Assembly (NCBI GenBank): GCA_017461475.1
Contig: JAFTXX010000033.1
Location: 1 to 64,000, forward strand
Reading direction: 5' to 3'
Source of the DNA: Clostridia bacterium
GTDB taxonomy: Bacteria > Bacillota > Clostridia > Oscillospirales > CAG-272
DNA: 64,000 nt
Shown one piece after another: positions 1 to 7,046 of the stretch (position 1 is its first letter; every line of letters begins with the position of its first letter). Below the pieces are notes generated by a model that saw only the letters and a list, made by a program, of their open reading frames with translations, was not told the DNA's origin and made no database searches. Made by a program: the position numbers and the translations under genes.

Positions 1-349
1 CTTTTTCGTACTTTTTGCAAATCTTGATATATTCCCTCAAAAGAGGTATTCTTATATCTTTTCTGTCCGTTGTGCTATCTAAATCAGGAAGCACAATTCT
101 TTCAACTTCTGAATAGTCACTTTCTTCTACATTGATGCTGTGCTTGCCCGAAGAAATTCTTTCCGTAGTTTCGTCATGGATAATTACAAATTTTCCATCC
201 TTTGTGATATGCACATCGGTTTCTATGCCAAAGTAACTCCTGTTTCCAGCAGCAACAAATGCAGGACATGTATTTTCCCTTTCAATTCCGCTTAAACCTC
301 TATGTGCTATCATCTTTACTCCATTTGAATTGATTTTTATAGTATTCAT
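1..349 (-). CDS. Glycerophosphodiester phosphodiesterase family protein (3' end cut by window edge)
   Basis: The reverse strand reads an N-terminal fragment of about 116 residues that continues past position 1. Near the start it has the family signature IAHRGLSG, then ENTCPAF and the metal-site segment GIETDVHITKDGKFV with VIIHDET. These are the His, Glu, Asp and His residues expected of the GDPD TIM barrel, which hydrolyses glycerophosphodiesters to glycerol-3-phosphate and an alcohol using a divalent metal. No signal peptide is visible, so a cytoplasmic enzyme is likely. AAGGAG lies 7 nt before the ATG. It lies 46 bp downstream of the amidotransferase gene on the same strand, so the two may be co-transcribed. 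The substrate cannot be told from the fragment. Confidence 0.85.
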   Translation of the reverse strand, partial: MNTIKINSNGVKMIAHRGLSGIERENTCPAFVAAGNRSYFGIETDVHITKDGKFVIIHDETTERISSGKHSINVEESDYSEVERIVLPDLDSTTDRKDIRIPLLREYIKICKKYEK

Positions 350-395
350 ATAAAAACTCCTTCCGTCATAATTTAACATCCTTTTTATAGGAATA

Positions 396-1052
396 TTAAC
401 AGGCATCGTGGTGTTTTTTTATACCTTCGCACATTCTAATAAAATGCTCAAATATCTTTGCGCCATCTACTGTGTCTTCTCTTCTTCGGTCAAAGCACAT
501 TCCTTCCGGGTGCCATTGTACGCTGATTATGGGAAGCGAGATATGTTCCATAGCTTCCACATATTTTACATCCCAGAACGCTGTCGCACGAAGACCGTTT
601 CCAAGCTCCTTTACCGCCTGATGATGCGTACTGTTCACCGAAAATGAAGCACCATAAAGTTCTCGCAATATACTATTCGGCTCCGAGGTAACAAGGTGTG
701 CCTTACTACCGGTATGCAAATCCGCTTCTGGTATATGCTGATAAAGCGAGCCGCCGAAGAATACATTGATGAACTGATGTCCTCTGCAAGTTCCAAGAAT
801 CGGTTTGCCTGCACTGATAAACCTCTCAACCACTTCAAAATCAGCCATGTCTCTCTCCGTATTAATTCCTAATGAGCCGTTGACCTCTTCGTTATAGAAT
901 TTCGGATCAATATCACTGCCGCCGCAAAGGATGAGCCCGTCATATCCAACGTCAGACCTGGGCATATACTCTGCGGTTGCTTCAGCACCAACGCCTTTTA
1001 CCGCATCAACATAACTTTGCAAATCACCTTTTCCGGAAAGCAATATTTTCAT
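396..1052 (-). CDS. Class I glutamine amidotransferase-like hydrolase (peptidase C26 / gamma-Glu-GABA hydrolase type)
   Basis: The 218-residue protein has the amidotransferase triad: nucleophile Cys89 in GTCRGHQ, and His181 with Glu183 in QWHPEG. The GGSDIDP segment near residue 45 is typical of the PuuD/C26 branch, which hydrolyses gamma-glutamyl bonds. The length is slightly short of the usual ~240-250 residues but all motifs are present. The start has AGGAG upstream (gcaggagtgcgagaaa-ATG). It sits upstream of the glycerophosphodiesterase gene on the same strand. The substrate is unknown: gamma-glutamyl-GABA, gamma-glutamyl peptides or folate polyglutamates are all possible. The family assignment is firm and the exact reaction is inferred. 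Confidence 0.85.
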   Translation of the reverse strand: MKILLSGKGDLQSYVDAVKGVGAEATAEYMPRSDVGYDGLILCGGSDIDPKFYNEEVNGSLGINTERDMADFEVVERFISAGKPILGTCRGHQFINVFFGGSLYQHIPEADLHTGSKAHLVTSEPNSILRELYGASFSVNSTHHQAVKELGNGLRATAFWDVKYVEAMEHISLPIISVQWHPEGMCFDRRREDTVDGAKIFEHFIRMCEGIKKHHDAC

Positions 1053-1096
1053 TTTCTCGCACTCCTGCTAAAACATGACAATTTTTGTATAATAGA

Positions 1097-1126
1097 ATTA
1101 TACCACACCACAGTGCGCATTGTAAA
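1097..1126 (-). promoter_or_regulatory. Sigma-A-type promoter of the amidotransferase gene
   Basis: On the reverse strand, TTTACA (1121-1126) and TATAAT (1097-1102) are separated by 18 bp. The start codon of the amidotransferase follows about 45 nt further on. Confidence 0.7.
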
Positions 1127-1162
1127 CAACGAAAAAAGAGACTGCGAATTGCGATCTCTCTT

Positions 1163-1206
1163 TGACTCCCCCTGCTGGGCTTGAACCGGAGACAACATGA
1201 TTAATA
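1163..1206 (-). other. tRNA 3'-end-like fragment, possible attachment-site remnant
   Basis: Read on the reverse strand, this stretch ends in a T-loop-like GGTTCAAGCCC followed by a G-rich acceptor-like strand and a terminal CA. It is preceded by TTAATCATG, which resembles the 3' side of an anticodon arm. The T stem does not pair properly and no 5' half is present, so it is not a working tRNA. It lies next to a toxin and tyrosine integrase, where a tRNA 3' fragment is expected to be left by integration. The reading as a remnant att site is an inference. Confidence 0.35.
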
Positions 1207-1213
1207 TAAAGCA

Positions 1214-1248
1214 AACAGAGTCAAGGGTAAAAAACTCTTGACTCTGTT
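1214..1248 (-). terminator. Hairpin downstream of the toxin gene
   Basis: A perfect 12-bp inverted repeat (aacagagtcaag ... cttgactctgtt) with an 11-nt loop lies 6 bp beyond the toxin stop codon. There is no long T-run after it, so termination strength is uncertain. Confidence 0.6.
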
Positions 1249-1253
1249 AGTTT

Positions 1254-1586
1254 TTAAGATTTATAAGCTTTTAATCTCTTGTATGCTATTTCTAATGCCT
1301 TGTCGGTATCCTTCTTATCATTTTTCTCAAAAGCATGCAAAAATATAATATCATTTTCTTCATCATCATTTGCAAATAGGATTCTTATCAGCTTACCTGA
1401 AACTTGAAAGCGAATTTCGTATAAATCGCTATATTTTTTATTTGAAATATGTTTTACATAAGCGTCAATAATCGGCTTTTCATTTCTCACGAGACCACCT
1501 ATAACTAGATCGAACTTTTTTGATACTTTTGAACCATGCGAAAATATAAATCTTGAGCATTCACGATGAAAAACTACTGCATTCAT
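1254..1586 (-). CDS. RelE/ParE-superfamily (Gp49/HigB-like) toxin, no antitoxin seen
   Basis: The 110-residue protein has the pattern of phage Gp49-like/HigB toxins. A central YEIRFQVSGKLIRILFA segment forms the core beta strands with basic residues, followed by IIFLHAFEKNDKK, the common 'lhgF.KK..k' motif, and a Lys-rich C-terminal helix. Such toxins cleave ribosome-bound mRNA. The usual partner, an XRE-type antitoxin encoded just downstream, is missing: the gene is followed by a hairpin and the tRNA-like fragment. It starts 1 bp after the integrase stop codon, so it is co-transcribed with the integrase. It may be an orphan left by decay of the islet, or may have been recruited to stabilise the element. 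Confidence 0.7.
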   Translation of the reverse strand: MNAVVFHRECSRFIFSHGSKVSKKFDLVIGGLVRNEKPIIDAYVKHISNKKYSDLYEIRFQVSGKLIRILFANDDEENDIIFLHAFEKNDKKDTDKALEIAYKRLKAYKS

Positions 1587-1587
1587 A

Positions 1588-2775
1588 TTATTTATTCTCC
1601 TTATTACTTTTAAAACTAACTAAGCCTTCGAGGGCTTCTTTGGCGGCACTGCCCATTTTTTCGGTGATGTGGGTATAGTAGCGCAAGGTGAATTCGAGTT
1701 TTGCGTGTCCGAGTGTTTCTTGCACATACTTAGGGCTAACACCGCTTTCTGCAAGAACGGTTGCAAATGTGTGCCTCAGATTATGAAATTTAAACGGTAT
1801 ATTAAGCTCGTTTTTCATAATATTCGCCATAAACTTGATGCTATTGGTAGTAAGCATTTCACCGTTGGGTTTTACATTGATAAAATCAGTTATTTCAAGC
1901 AATTTTTCCTTATTGCGTACAAGGCGGTCTGTTATAAAGTTCCTTTTATATCCGTCTTCGTAAAATACTTTGTTTTCTGCTTGCTGCTCTTTTAAGCTTT
2001 TTAGATATTCGCAGAAGTTATCGGTAATATTGACACTTCTGTAGGCATTCTTTGTCTTAAGAGGACAAAAACACCACTTCTTATCTTGAAATAAAAGTTG
2101 TTTATGTACTTTGATTTTACTTGCTTCAAAATCGACATCACTCCACTGCAGTCCGAAGATTTCACTTTCACGCATACCTGTATTGAGAGCGATATAAAAG
2201 GATATGATGACGTTTGTTCCCTGCAAGCGTTCTTCCATTGCTGCAAGCTCATCAGCGGTGTAGGCACGAATTTCGCCGACATGGCGGGGATCAGGCGGAG
2301 CGGTGACACTTTCAAAAATATCTTTCTTCGTATATTGCCTTTTGTGTGCGTATCCGAAAAGCACCTTTAGAAATTTGTAAAGCCCTTTGACGAATTCCTC
2401 ACTTAAATAGGTGCGCTTTTCGTTCAAGAAGTCGTTTATAGAATTTGCGGTGATTTGATACATATAATAGGGACCAAACCTATCCTTGAAGTGATTGTTA
2501 TACAGTGACTTATATCTGACAATAGTTGCATATGCTCTTGTTGCCAGTGCCTCATTCTCAATAAACTCTGTGTACACCTCGGTAAAAGTGATCTTCTTAT
2601 TCTCAATATAATCACCCGTATTGTTATATTGATACAAAACATCGTTAAGTGCCTTTTCGGCTTCCCTTTTTGTTTTGTAACCACTCCTTTCTATTTGATT
2701 TCTTTTGCCGTTGACCAACCCAAGTTCAATGCGATATGACCAAGATGCGCCCTTCTTTCTTACACTGCCTTTCAT
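1588..2775 (-). CDS. Tyrosine recombinase / integrase (islet integrase 1)
   Basis: The 395-residue protein has the three-part layout of Tn916/phage-type integrases: a small N-terminal arm-binding domain (about 1-60, starting VRKKGASWSYRIELG), a SAM-like core-binding domain (about 62-165) and a catalytic domain. Catalytic residues seen are Arg202 (NTGMRESE), His331 and Arg334 (HNLRHTF), His357 (LGHAKLE) and the Tyr pair at 366-367 (RYYTHI). RBS GGAGG lies before the ATG (aaggaggaaagcaaATG). Four TTTCCCAC boxes lie upstream and may be its arm sites. The tRNA-like fragment next to the toxin suggests it once integrated at a tRNA. No matching second att is visible, so the islet is probably decayed. 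Confidence 0.93.
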   Translation of the reverse strand: MKGSVRKKGASWSYRIELGLVNGKRNQIERSGYKTKREAEKALNDVLYQYNNTGDYIENKKITFTEVYTEFIENEALATRAYATIVRYKSLYNNHFKDRFGPYYMYQITANSINDFLNEKRTYLSEEFVKGLYKFLKVLFGYAHKRQYTKKDIFESVTAPPDPRHVGEIRAYTADELAAMEERLQGTNVIISFYIALNTGMRESEIFGLQWSDVDFEASKIKVHKQLLFQDKKWCFCPLKTKNAYRSVNITDNFCEYLKSLKEQQAENKVFYEDGYKRNFITDRLVRNKEKLLEITDFINVKPNGEMLTTNSIKFMANIMKNELNIPFKFHNLRHTFATVLAESGVSPKYVQETLGHAKLEFTLRYYTHITEKMGSAAKEALEGLVSFKSNKENK

Positions 2776-2842
2776 TTGCTTTCCTCCTTCTACTTTTCAG
2801 TGTAGCATTTTGAAAGCAGAAATCTTAATTTTGCCGAAATTT

Positions 2843-2962
2843 TTTCCCACATTGCAAATTTTCAAGAGCCCGTGAGCCCAGTACTGACAAGGGTTTGCGG
2901 GATTTTCGTGGGAAATTTTCAATTTTTCGCATTTTGCTTCAAATTTCCCACGGATTTCCCAC
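2843..2962. repeat. Four TTTCCCAC boxes upstream of integrase 1
   Basis: The 8-mer TTTCCCAC occurs at 2843-2850, 2944-2951 and 2955-2962, and inverted (GTGGGAAA) at 2908-2915. The last two form an 11-bp-spaced tandem (atttcccacgg / atttcccacgt). Clustered short repeats next to an integrase gene are typical of arm-type binding sites of an attP. Function is inferred from position and repetition only. Confidence 0.5.
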
Positions 2963-2991
2963 GTATCGCAAAAATATAAATAGATACAAAA

Positions 2992-3025
2992 AAACACGAT
3001 TATCCAAAAACAGATAATCGTGTTT
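2992..3025 (-). terminator. Strong hairpin terminator
   Basis: A 13-bp inverted repeat (aaacacgattatc / gataatcgtgttt) has an 8-nt loop and, on the reverse strand, a run of seven T. It lies downstream of the displaced rubrerythrin tail. Confidence 0.75.
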
Positions 3026-3040
3026 CGTGTCTATTCCTTG

Positions 3041-3064
3041 AAAAAGCCTTATTTTATGCGGCTT
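3041..3064 (-). terminator. Weak terminator-like hairpin behind the displaced rubrerythrin tail
   Basis: On the reverse strand AAGCC and GGCTT flank a short loop and are followed by TTTTT. A second, AT-rich 9-bp inverted repeat (ctaatttta / taaaattag, 3076-3105) lies between it and the rubrerythrin remnant. This fits the original 3' flank of the rubrerythrin gene before the element entered. Confidence 0.4.
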
Positions 3065-3101
3065 CCGAGACTTTACTAATTTTATTTATATGTATCTAAA
3101 A

Positions 3102-3160
3102 TTAGTTAAAATATCTCTTGAGAAGACCTGCGAATGCTTTTCCGTGGCGAGCTTCTTCAC
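3102..3160 (-). pseudogene. Displaced 3' end of a rubrerythrin gene
   Basis: The reverse strand encodes in frame [18 protein letters not shown] and a stop. This corresponds to the C-terminus of the intact rubrerythrin gene at 18309-18848, which ends [17 protein letters not shown]. Homology stops abruptly above 3160. This is what remains when an element integrates into the 3' end of a gene: the host copy receives a replacement tail and the original tail is pushed to the far side of the insert. Confidence 0.8.
3133..3160. repeat. Left attachment repeat of the 15.2 kb integrative element
   Basis: This 28-bp segment matches 18337-18364 at 26 of 28 positions (mismatches at 3147 and 3156) in direct orientation, 15,204 bp apart. 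It lies within the codons for EARHGKAF of rubrerythrin. The next integrase gene starts about 115 bp away inside the repeat pair, as expected for an att end. Confidence 0.8.
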
Positions 3161-3190
3161 CACACCTCCTTGATTTTGCAAGGTTTTGAG

Positions 3191-3211
3191 GGGGTTGACC
3201 AACTCAACCCC
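3191..3211. other. 8-bp perfect inverted repeat beside the left att
   Basis: ggggttga and tcaacccc flank a 5-nt spacer between the left att repeat and the integrase stop codon. It could be a terminator (ACTTTTT follows on the plus strand) or a recombinase/accessory protein site. The sequence does not decide between these. Confidence 0.4.
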
Positions 3212-3275
3212 ACTTTTTACCCCGCAATTAATGTGGCACTTCTTAAGACTTGAAATTACAATATAAAATCTATTT

Positions 3276-4613
3276 TTAACAGATTTCTTCTAATGCTTGA
3301 GCAAGTCTTTCTTCTGCTAATTCGGTACAAGCAATATAATATCTTTGAGCGACATTTGCATTTCCGTGTCCTAAATGCTTGACAAGAGTATTCAACGGAA
3401 TATTTCTTGCAGCCAACATTGATGCGTTAGTGTGACGAAGAATGTGAAAGTGAAAATTTATTCCTGTTTCCTTGGTTACCTTATTAGTCCAGTATTTTAC
3501 GCTGTTTATAGTAATCAGTTCGCCGTTTTCTTTTCGCTGAATAAAATCACCGCCTTTTATGGGGTCATCCTTGTCTTTGCCATTACGGTCATATATAACC
3601 TCTGTATTCCTATATCCTTTCAGACTTTTCGCCTTGTCTTGTTCTTCTTTATATTTCATAAGATAATCAAATAACACTTGTGGAATATGTATATCTCGTT
3701 TACTGTTTTTTGTTTTTAATGGACCAAGATAAAACACTTTATCGTCATAATCATACAACATTTGACGTCTTATATGTAACTGATGCTTTTCAATATCAAA
3801 ATCCTTCCACATCAATCCCATACATTCTGATATTCTTATTCCACAATGATAACAGATTAGAAAACTAATGAACAAATTGCCATTTTTAATTATTTCTCTA
3901 ATTTGGTCTATTTCTGATTGATTAAAAATTTCTATTCTATTTGTTTCTTCTTCCTCGTCTTGTATTTCTTGTGGCATTCTCAATTTTGTTGTTTTGTTAA
4001 GAAAATCCTTTGTGTATCTTGCAGGGTCTACCCAGTCGTTGTCATAAGCATATCCGTAAATCAACCAAAAGAATTTCAGAAATCCTTCTACATAGGCATA
4101 GGAATAACCAGATGAGAAATGTTTTTCATAGCGGGTATAGTCATCTCCATCCTTATATAACTTTAATAGATAGTTGTACATATCGGATTTTGTGACTTCG
4201 GAAAGTTTTTTATCACCAAACACACTTTTAATATGATGTTCCCAAAGTGCCTTTTGTCTTCTTAAAGTCGAAGGTCGTTTTTCAAATGCTCTATTCTCCA
4301 AATAATGCTGATAAACTTCTTCAAAAGTCTTGTCATAATTCTTTTCTTTGGGAGTTTCAACAGGTGCAGTTCTCTTTTTTATTTCACATCGAAGTTCTTC
4401 ACGTGCGGTCTTTGCCTGATATGCGGTTTTATAACCCTTGCGGTCGGTGTCGAACTTTTCACCCATTCCATCCTTTATTGCAAGTCTAAACCCCCAAGTA
4501 TCTGTCGCGGAGTCAAAATATACTCCTTTATAATCTGTTTTCTTAATAACCTCTTGTGCGGTTATTATATCTTTAATCTTGCTGCCTTTGGCAGCATTTT
4601 TTAATGTAGCCAT
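3276..4613 (-). CDS. Tyrosine recombinase / integrase of the rubrerythrin-site element
   Basis: The 445-residue integrase has an N-terminal arm-binding-like region (about 1-90), a SAM-like core-binding domain (about 95-210) and a catalytic domain. Arg260 is in CGIRISE, His390 and Arg393 are in HILRHTN, His416 is in LGHGNAN, and the Tyr is at 425-426 (RYYIAC). I place the start at 4613 because AAAGGAGC stands 5-9 nt before that ATG. An upstream in-frame extension to 4721 lacks such a site. Its C-terminal end faces the left att repeat about 115 bp away, making it the likely enzyme for integration and excision at the rubrerythrin 3' end. It is only distantly similar to the integrase at 1588-2775. 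Confidence 0.93.
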   Translation of the reverse strand: MATLKNAAKGSKIKDIITAQEVIKKTDYKGVYFDSATDTWGFRLAIKDGMGEKFDTDRKGYKTAYQAKTAREELRCEIKKRTAPVETPKEKNYDKTFEEVYQHYLENRAFEKRPSTLRRQKALWEHHIKSVFGDKKLSEVTKSDMYNYLLKLYKDGDDYTRYEKHFSSGYSYAYVEGFLKFFWLIYGYAYDNDWVDPARYTKDFLNKTTKLRMPQEIQDEEEETNRIEIFNQSEIDQIREIIKNGNLFISFLICYHCGIRISECMGLMWKDFDIEKHQLHIRRQMLYDYDDKVFYLGPLKTKNSKRDIHIPQVLFDYLMKYKEEQDKAKSLKGYRNTEVIYDRNGKDKDDPIKGGDFIQRKENGELITINSVKYWTNKVTKETGINFHFHILRHTNASMLAARNIPLNTLVKHLGHGNANVAQRYYIACTELAEERLAQALEEIC

Positions 4614-4930
4614 ATAAGCTCCTTTCTTCCCCACTTTTGAGGACACATTATTGTTCACGAAACTACTGTAACTCTTCAATGCTTCGTTCACACGAATTCC
4701 ATACGAACTTTTTGCGAACATATAAATATATTAGTTACTATTTTATGTGTTAGATAAATTTATTTTTTTGATAACCTTACTTTTAAATTTTGTTTATGCT
4801 TATTTTTTAACCAAAATAAATACACAAAATTTCAGTAAGTAAATTTTATCTATTTAAGTGTTGTTCCCGAATTATTCGGAATATTTTAGCAAGTGCTTGT
4901 TTAAGGGTGCTTATACTATAATACATTCAA

Positions 4931-4959
4931 AAAATCGAGCGGATGCGTTTTTCGATTTT
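4931..4959. promoter_or_regulatory. Inverted-repeat operator-like site overlapping the 5019 promoter
   Basis: aaaatcga (4931-4938) and tcgatttt (4952-4959) form an inverted repeat directly before the -35 box at 4961. The right half, read in reverse (aatcgaaaaacgcatccg), recurs with small changes at about 6286 and 6364. The ~400 bp gap between the divergent integrase and the 5019 gene is otherwise AT-rich with no gene. Confidence 0.5.
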
Positions 4960-4960
4960 G

Positions 4961-4989
4961 TTGAAAAATTTACAATAATGTGCTACAAT
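4961..4989 (+). promoter_or_regulatory. Promoter of the 5019 gene
   Basis: TTGAAA (4961-4966) and TACAAT (4984-4989) are spaced by 17 bp, with an extended -10 (TGC before TACAAT). The start codon lies 30 nt downstream. Confidence 0.75.
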
Positions 4990-5018
4990 ATAGGAAACAA
5001 AAACACCAAGAGGTTATT

Positions 5019-6128
5019 ATGGAAACAAAATTATCTATTACAGAAATGCAGTCCGAGATAAAACGGCATATTTACTTTATGTTGAATACTATAAAAGAAA
5101 GATTAGGTGCAAAATCCAACACAGAAGAGGATGCGTACAAATATCATTTTGATTTGATTTTTGATGAACTCCCATTCTTTTCCTTGTATATAAATATAAA
5201 AAAGGCTACATATGAAAAACTATTGCTGATTTCACATAAAGCCAAAGAATTAAATGAAAATGATTATGAAGCATTAAAAAATATAGGTATTACTTTTGAT
5301 GCTGACAGCATAAATTTCAAGCCTTTATTGAGTTTTGTCAGCAAACCTGTTCCGTACTGCAATATAGACCTAAAAGCACTTGAGGCATATCTGGACGAAA
5401 TAGAAACATCACTTTTATTTACTTCTCCCACTTATGCAGTACAAGCCCTGCTTGCAAGATTTGATGTCGACTTCGGAAGGTTCGATAAATACGACGATAA
5501 AGGACGCTTATTCCTTGATATCTTCAATGGAGCAGAAGACGAACTTGATTATTTAACACTTGAAATGACAAAAAAGGAAAACTTCTGGACTTCCTATGTT
5601 GCATCGGATTTAACATCAGAGGATGAACTTGGTGAATATACTTGTCCTTTCGGTGAAGAACTCGGACGTGCGTATTTGGAAGCCAAAGGCGTAGCGGAGT
5701 TTTGGCAACATTGGAAAAATGTTTTTTGTCTGAACGGAGAAAATGAGGATGGTCCTGTAAAATTGGACAGAAATCTTGTTATTGATTTGATAACTGATAA
5801 ACAATATGAAATAATATGTTCCTTTCTTGATACTGTTGTCGGTATTCTTACATCACCGCTGTATGAAATACCAGAAGAAACAGTTGTTGCAATTCTAAAA
5901 CAAACTCTTACAGGTATTAGAAGAATAACTCTTGCAAAGAAATTAGATTATTACACATTGGGAGAAAACAAACTGTTTAACAGGGGTGAGTTATCTCGGG
6001 CTTTAGGCTGTGCTTCGGAAAAATTCACAAAATATACTGCCCTATACGGAGACAAGGCATTTACGGAAGAAGAATTAAAAAATGCACTTAAAAAGATAAA
6101 CCAGCCTGCAACTCTGTTTGATATTTAA
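5019..6128 (+). CDS. Unknown element-borne protein, 369 aa
   Basis: I do not recognise the family. The start at 5019 is supported by AGAGG upstream and by a strong extended -10 promoter. The protein is acidic, without signal peptide or clear membrane segments, and predicted mostly helical. Its last residues, NQPATLFDI, resemble the C-terminal Q-x-x-(x)-L-F type peptides that dock on the DNA polymerase sliding clamp, but this is a weak resemblance. It is the first cargo gene next to the integrase and points away from it. An operator-like inverted repeat sits at its promoter. Possible roles, such as element maintenance, regulation or defence, are open. Confidence 0.75.
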   Translation: METKLSITEMQSEIKRHIYFMLNTIKERLGAKSNTEEDAYKYHFDLIFDELPFFSLYINIKKATYEKLLLISHKAKELNENDYEALKNIGITFDADSINFKPLLSFVSKPVPYCNIDLKALEAYLDEIETSLLFTSPTYAVQALLARFDVDFGRFDKYDDKGRLFLDIFNGAEDELDYLTLEMTKKENFWTSYVASDLTSEDELGEYTCPFGEELGRAYLEAKGVAEFWQHWKNVFCLNGENEDGPVKLDRNLVIDLITDKQYEIICSFLDTVVGILTSPLYEIPEETVVAILKQTLTGIRRITLAKKLDYYTLGENKLFNRGELSRALGCASEKFTKYTALYGDKAFTEEELKNALKKINQPATLFDI

Positions 6129-6144
6129 TCTTCCTATTATAATG

Positions 6145-6187
6145 AAAGACAACCGCGTGTGTTTATGCATACGCGGTTATCTTTTTG
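6145..6187 (+). terminator. Terminator of the 5019 gene
   Basis: A 14-bp stem (aaagacaaccgcgt / acgcggttatcttt, one G-U) is followed by TTTTT. Confidence 0.85.
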
Positions 6188-6285
6188 TATATCGAAAAAC
6201 TTAACTGGTCAATTTTTAATTTATGCAATAATACCAATGTAATCATTGGATGCCGATACTACTTTTGAGATACCAAATTCAAGAA

Positions 6286-6405
6286 ATCGAAAAATGCATC
6301 GGGCCAAAATACGGATGTGCCATAATATAGGTGTAATCAAGCAAAATCCATACACAAAAATGGTGAATCGAAAAACGCACCCGATTGAAAAATGGGTGTG
6401 CTAGA
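6286..6405. repeat. Two 42-bp diverged direct repeats carrying promoter-like -10 boxes
   Basis: Starting at about 6286 and 6364, two 42-bp segments align without gaps. They share aatcgaaaaaYgcaYcSg at one end and gtgcYaKaAT at the other, the latter an extended -10 sequence. A related copy of the first part, reversed, is in the operator-like site at 4941-4958. They fill much of the gap at 6129-6530 and precede the 6531 gene. They look like recognition sites of one regulator, or iterons. Confidence 0.5.
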
Positions 6406-6530
6406 ATGATTACACAACGGTACCGAAAACACATTTTAGAAAGGCTGTGATAAATAATTTTGGATTCGCAAGTTTGTTTAAGGGTAAAACAAATACTTTC
6501 AAAAAATATTAATAATAAGGAGTTTTTTAA

Positions 6531-6995
6531 ATGCTTAATAAGAATTCAATTTACTTTAAAAACGTTATTCGCTGCTTAACAGAAATATTTGAAGCAAGAG
6601 GTTTAAATGTCGGCTTTATGAATAATAAAAAATATAAAGAAGATATTTCACAATTAGAAAACGCAATTGATTTTGAATTTGGTCTTGCTGAAAAATTCGG
6701 CTTGGACTTTACTAATGAGATGCTCAGAGATTCGGGGTTTACATTCAACTGTTGGTTATTCCACAGCGAACAATTTGAAGAAATGTATAAAGAAACTAGG
6801 GAAGAATCTCAATATGCCTTATTCTTCCATATAACACTATTTATTATGGATAAAATAGAACATTCCTTAGGTTTGTTTTATGTTGAATTAAATGATACAA
6901 TTTCTGATGATATGGAAGACGATGACACAAAAAGCAAAGCACTTTTTATAAGGGACTGTTTGCAGGAATCCAAAAAAATTATTGCCAACAGTTAA
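6531..6995 (+). CDS. Unknown element-borne protein, 154 aa
   Basis: I do not recognise this protein. The start has AAGGAG 7 nt upstream. It is acidic and probably all-helical, with a very acidic stretch near residue 127 (DDMEDDDTK), no signal peptide and no membrane segment. It lies after the repeated promoter-like segments that also occur upstream of the 5019 gene, so the two genes may share a regulator. It converges on hsdR across a shared terminator. A role as immunity, anti-restriction or regulatory protein would fit the place but is not shown by the sequence. Confidence 0.7.
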   Translation: MLNKNSIYFKNVIRCLTEIFEARGLNVGFMNNKKYKEDISQLENAIDFEFGLAEKFGLDFTNEMLRDSGFTFNCWLFHSEQFEEMYKETREESQYALFFHITLFIMDKIEHSLGLFYVELNDTISDDMEDDDTKSKALFIRDCLQESKKIIANS

Positions 6996-7010
6996 ACCCT
7001 CTGACTACAT

Positions 7011-7043
7011 AAAGGGCAGCCGGCGAACTGCCGACTGCCCTTT
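7011..7043. terminator. Bidirectional terminator between the 6531 gene and hsdR
   Basis: aaagggcag and ctgcccttt form a 9-bp outer stem with further pairing inside. It lies between two convergent genes, 4 bp beyond the hsdR stop. Confidence 0.8.
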
Positions 7044-7046
7044 ATC

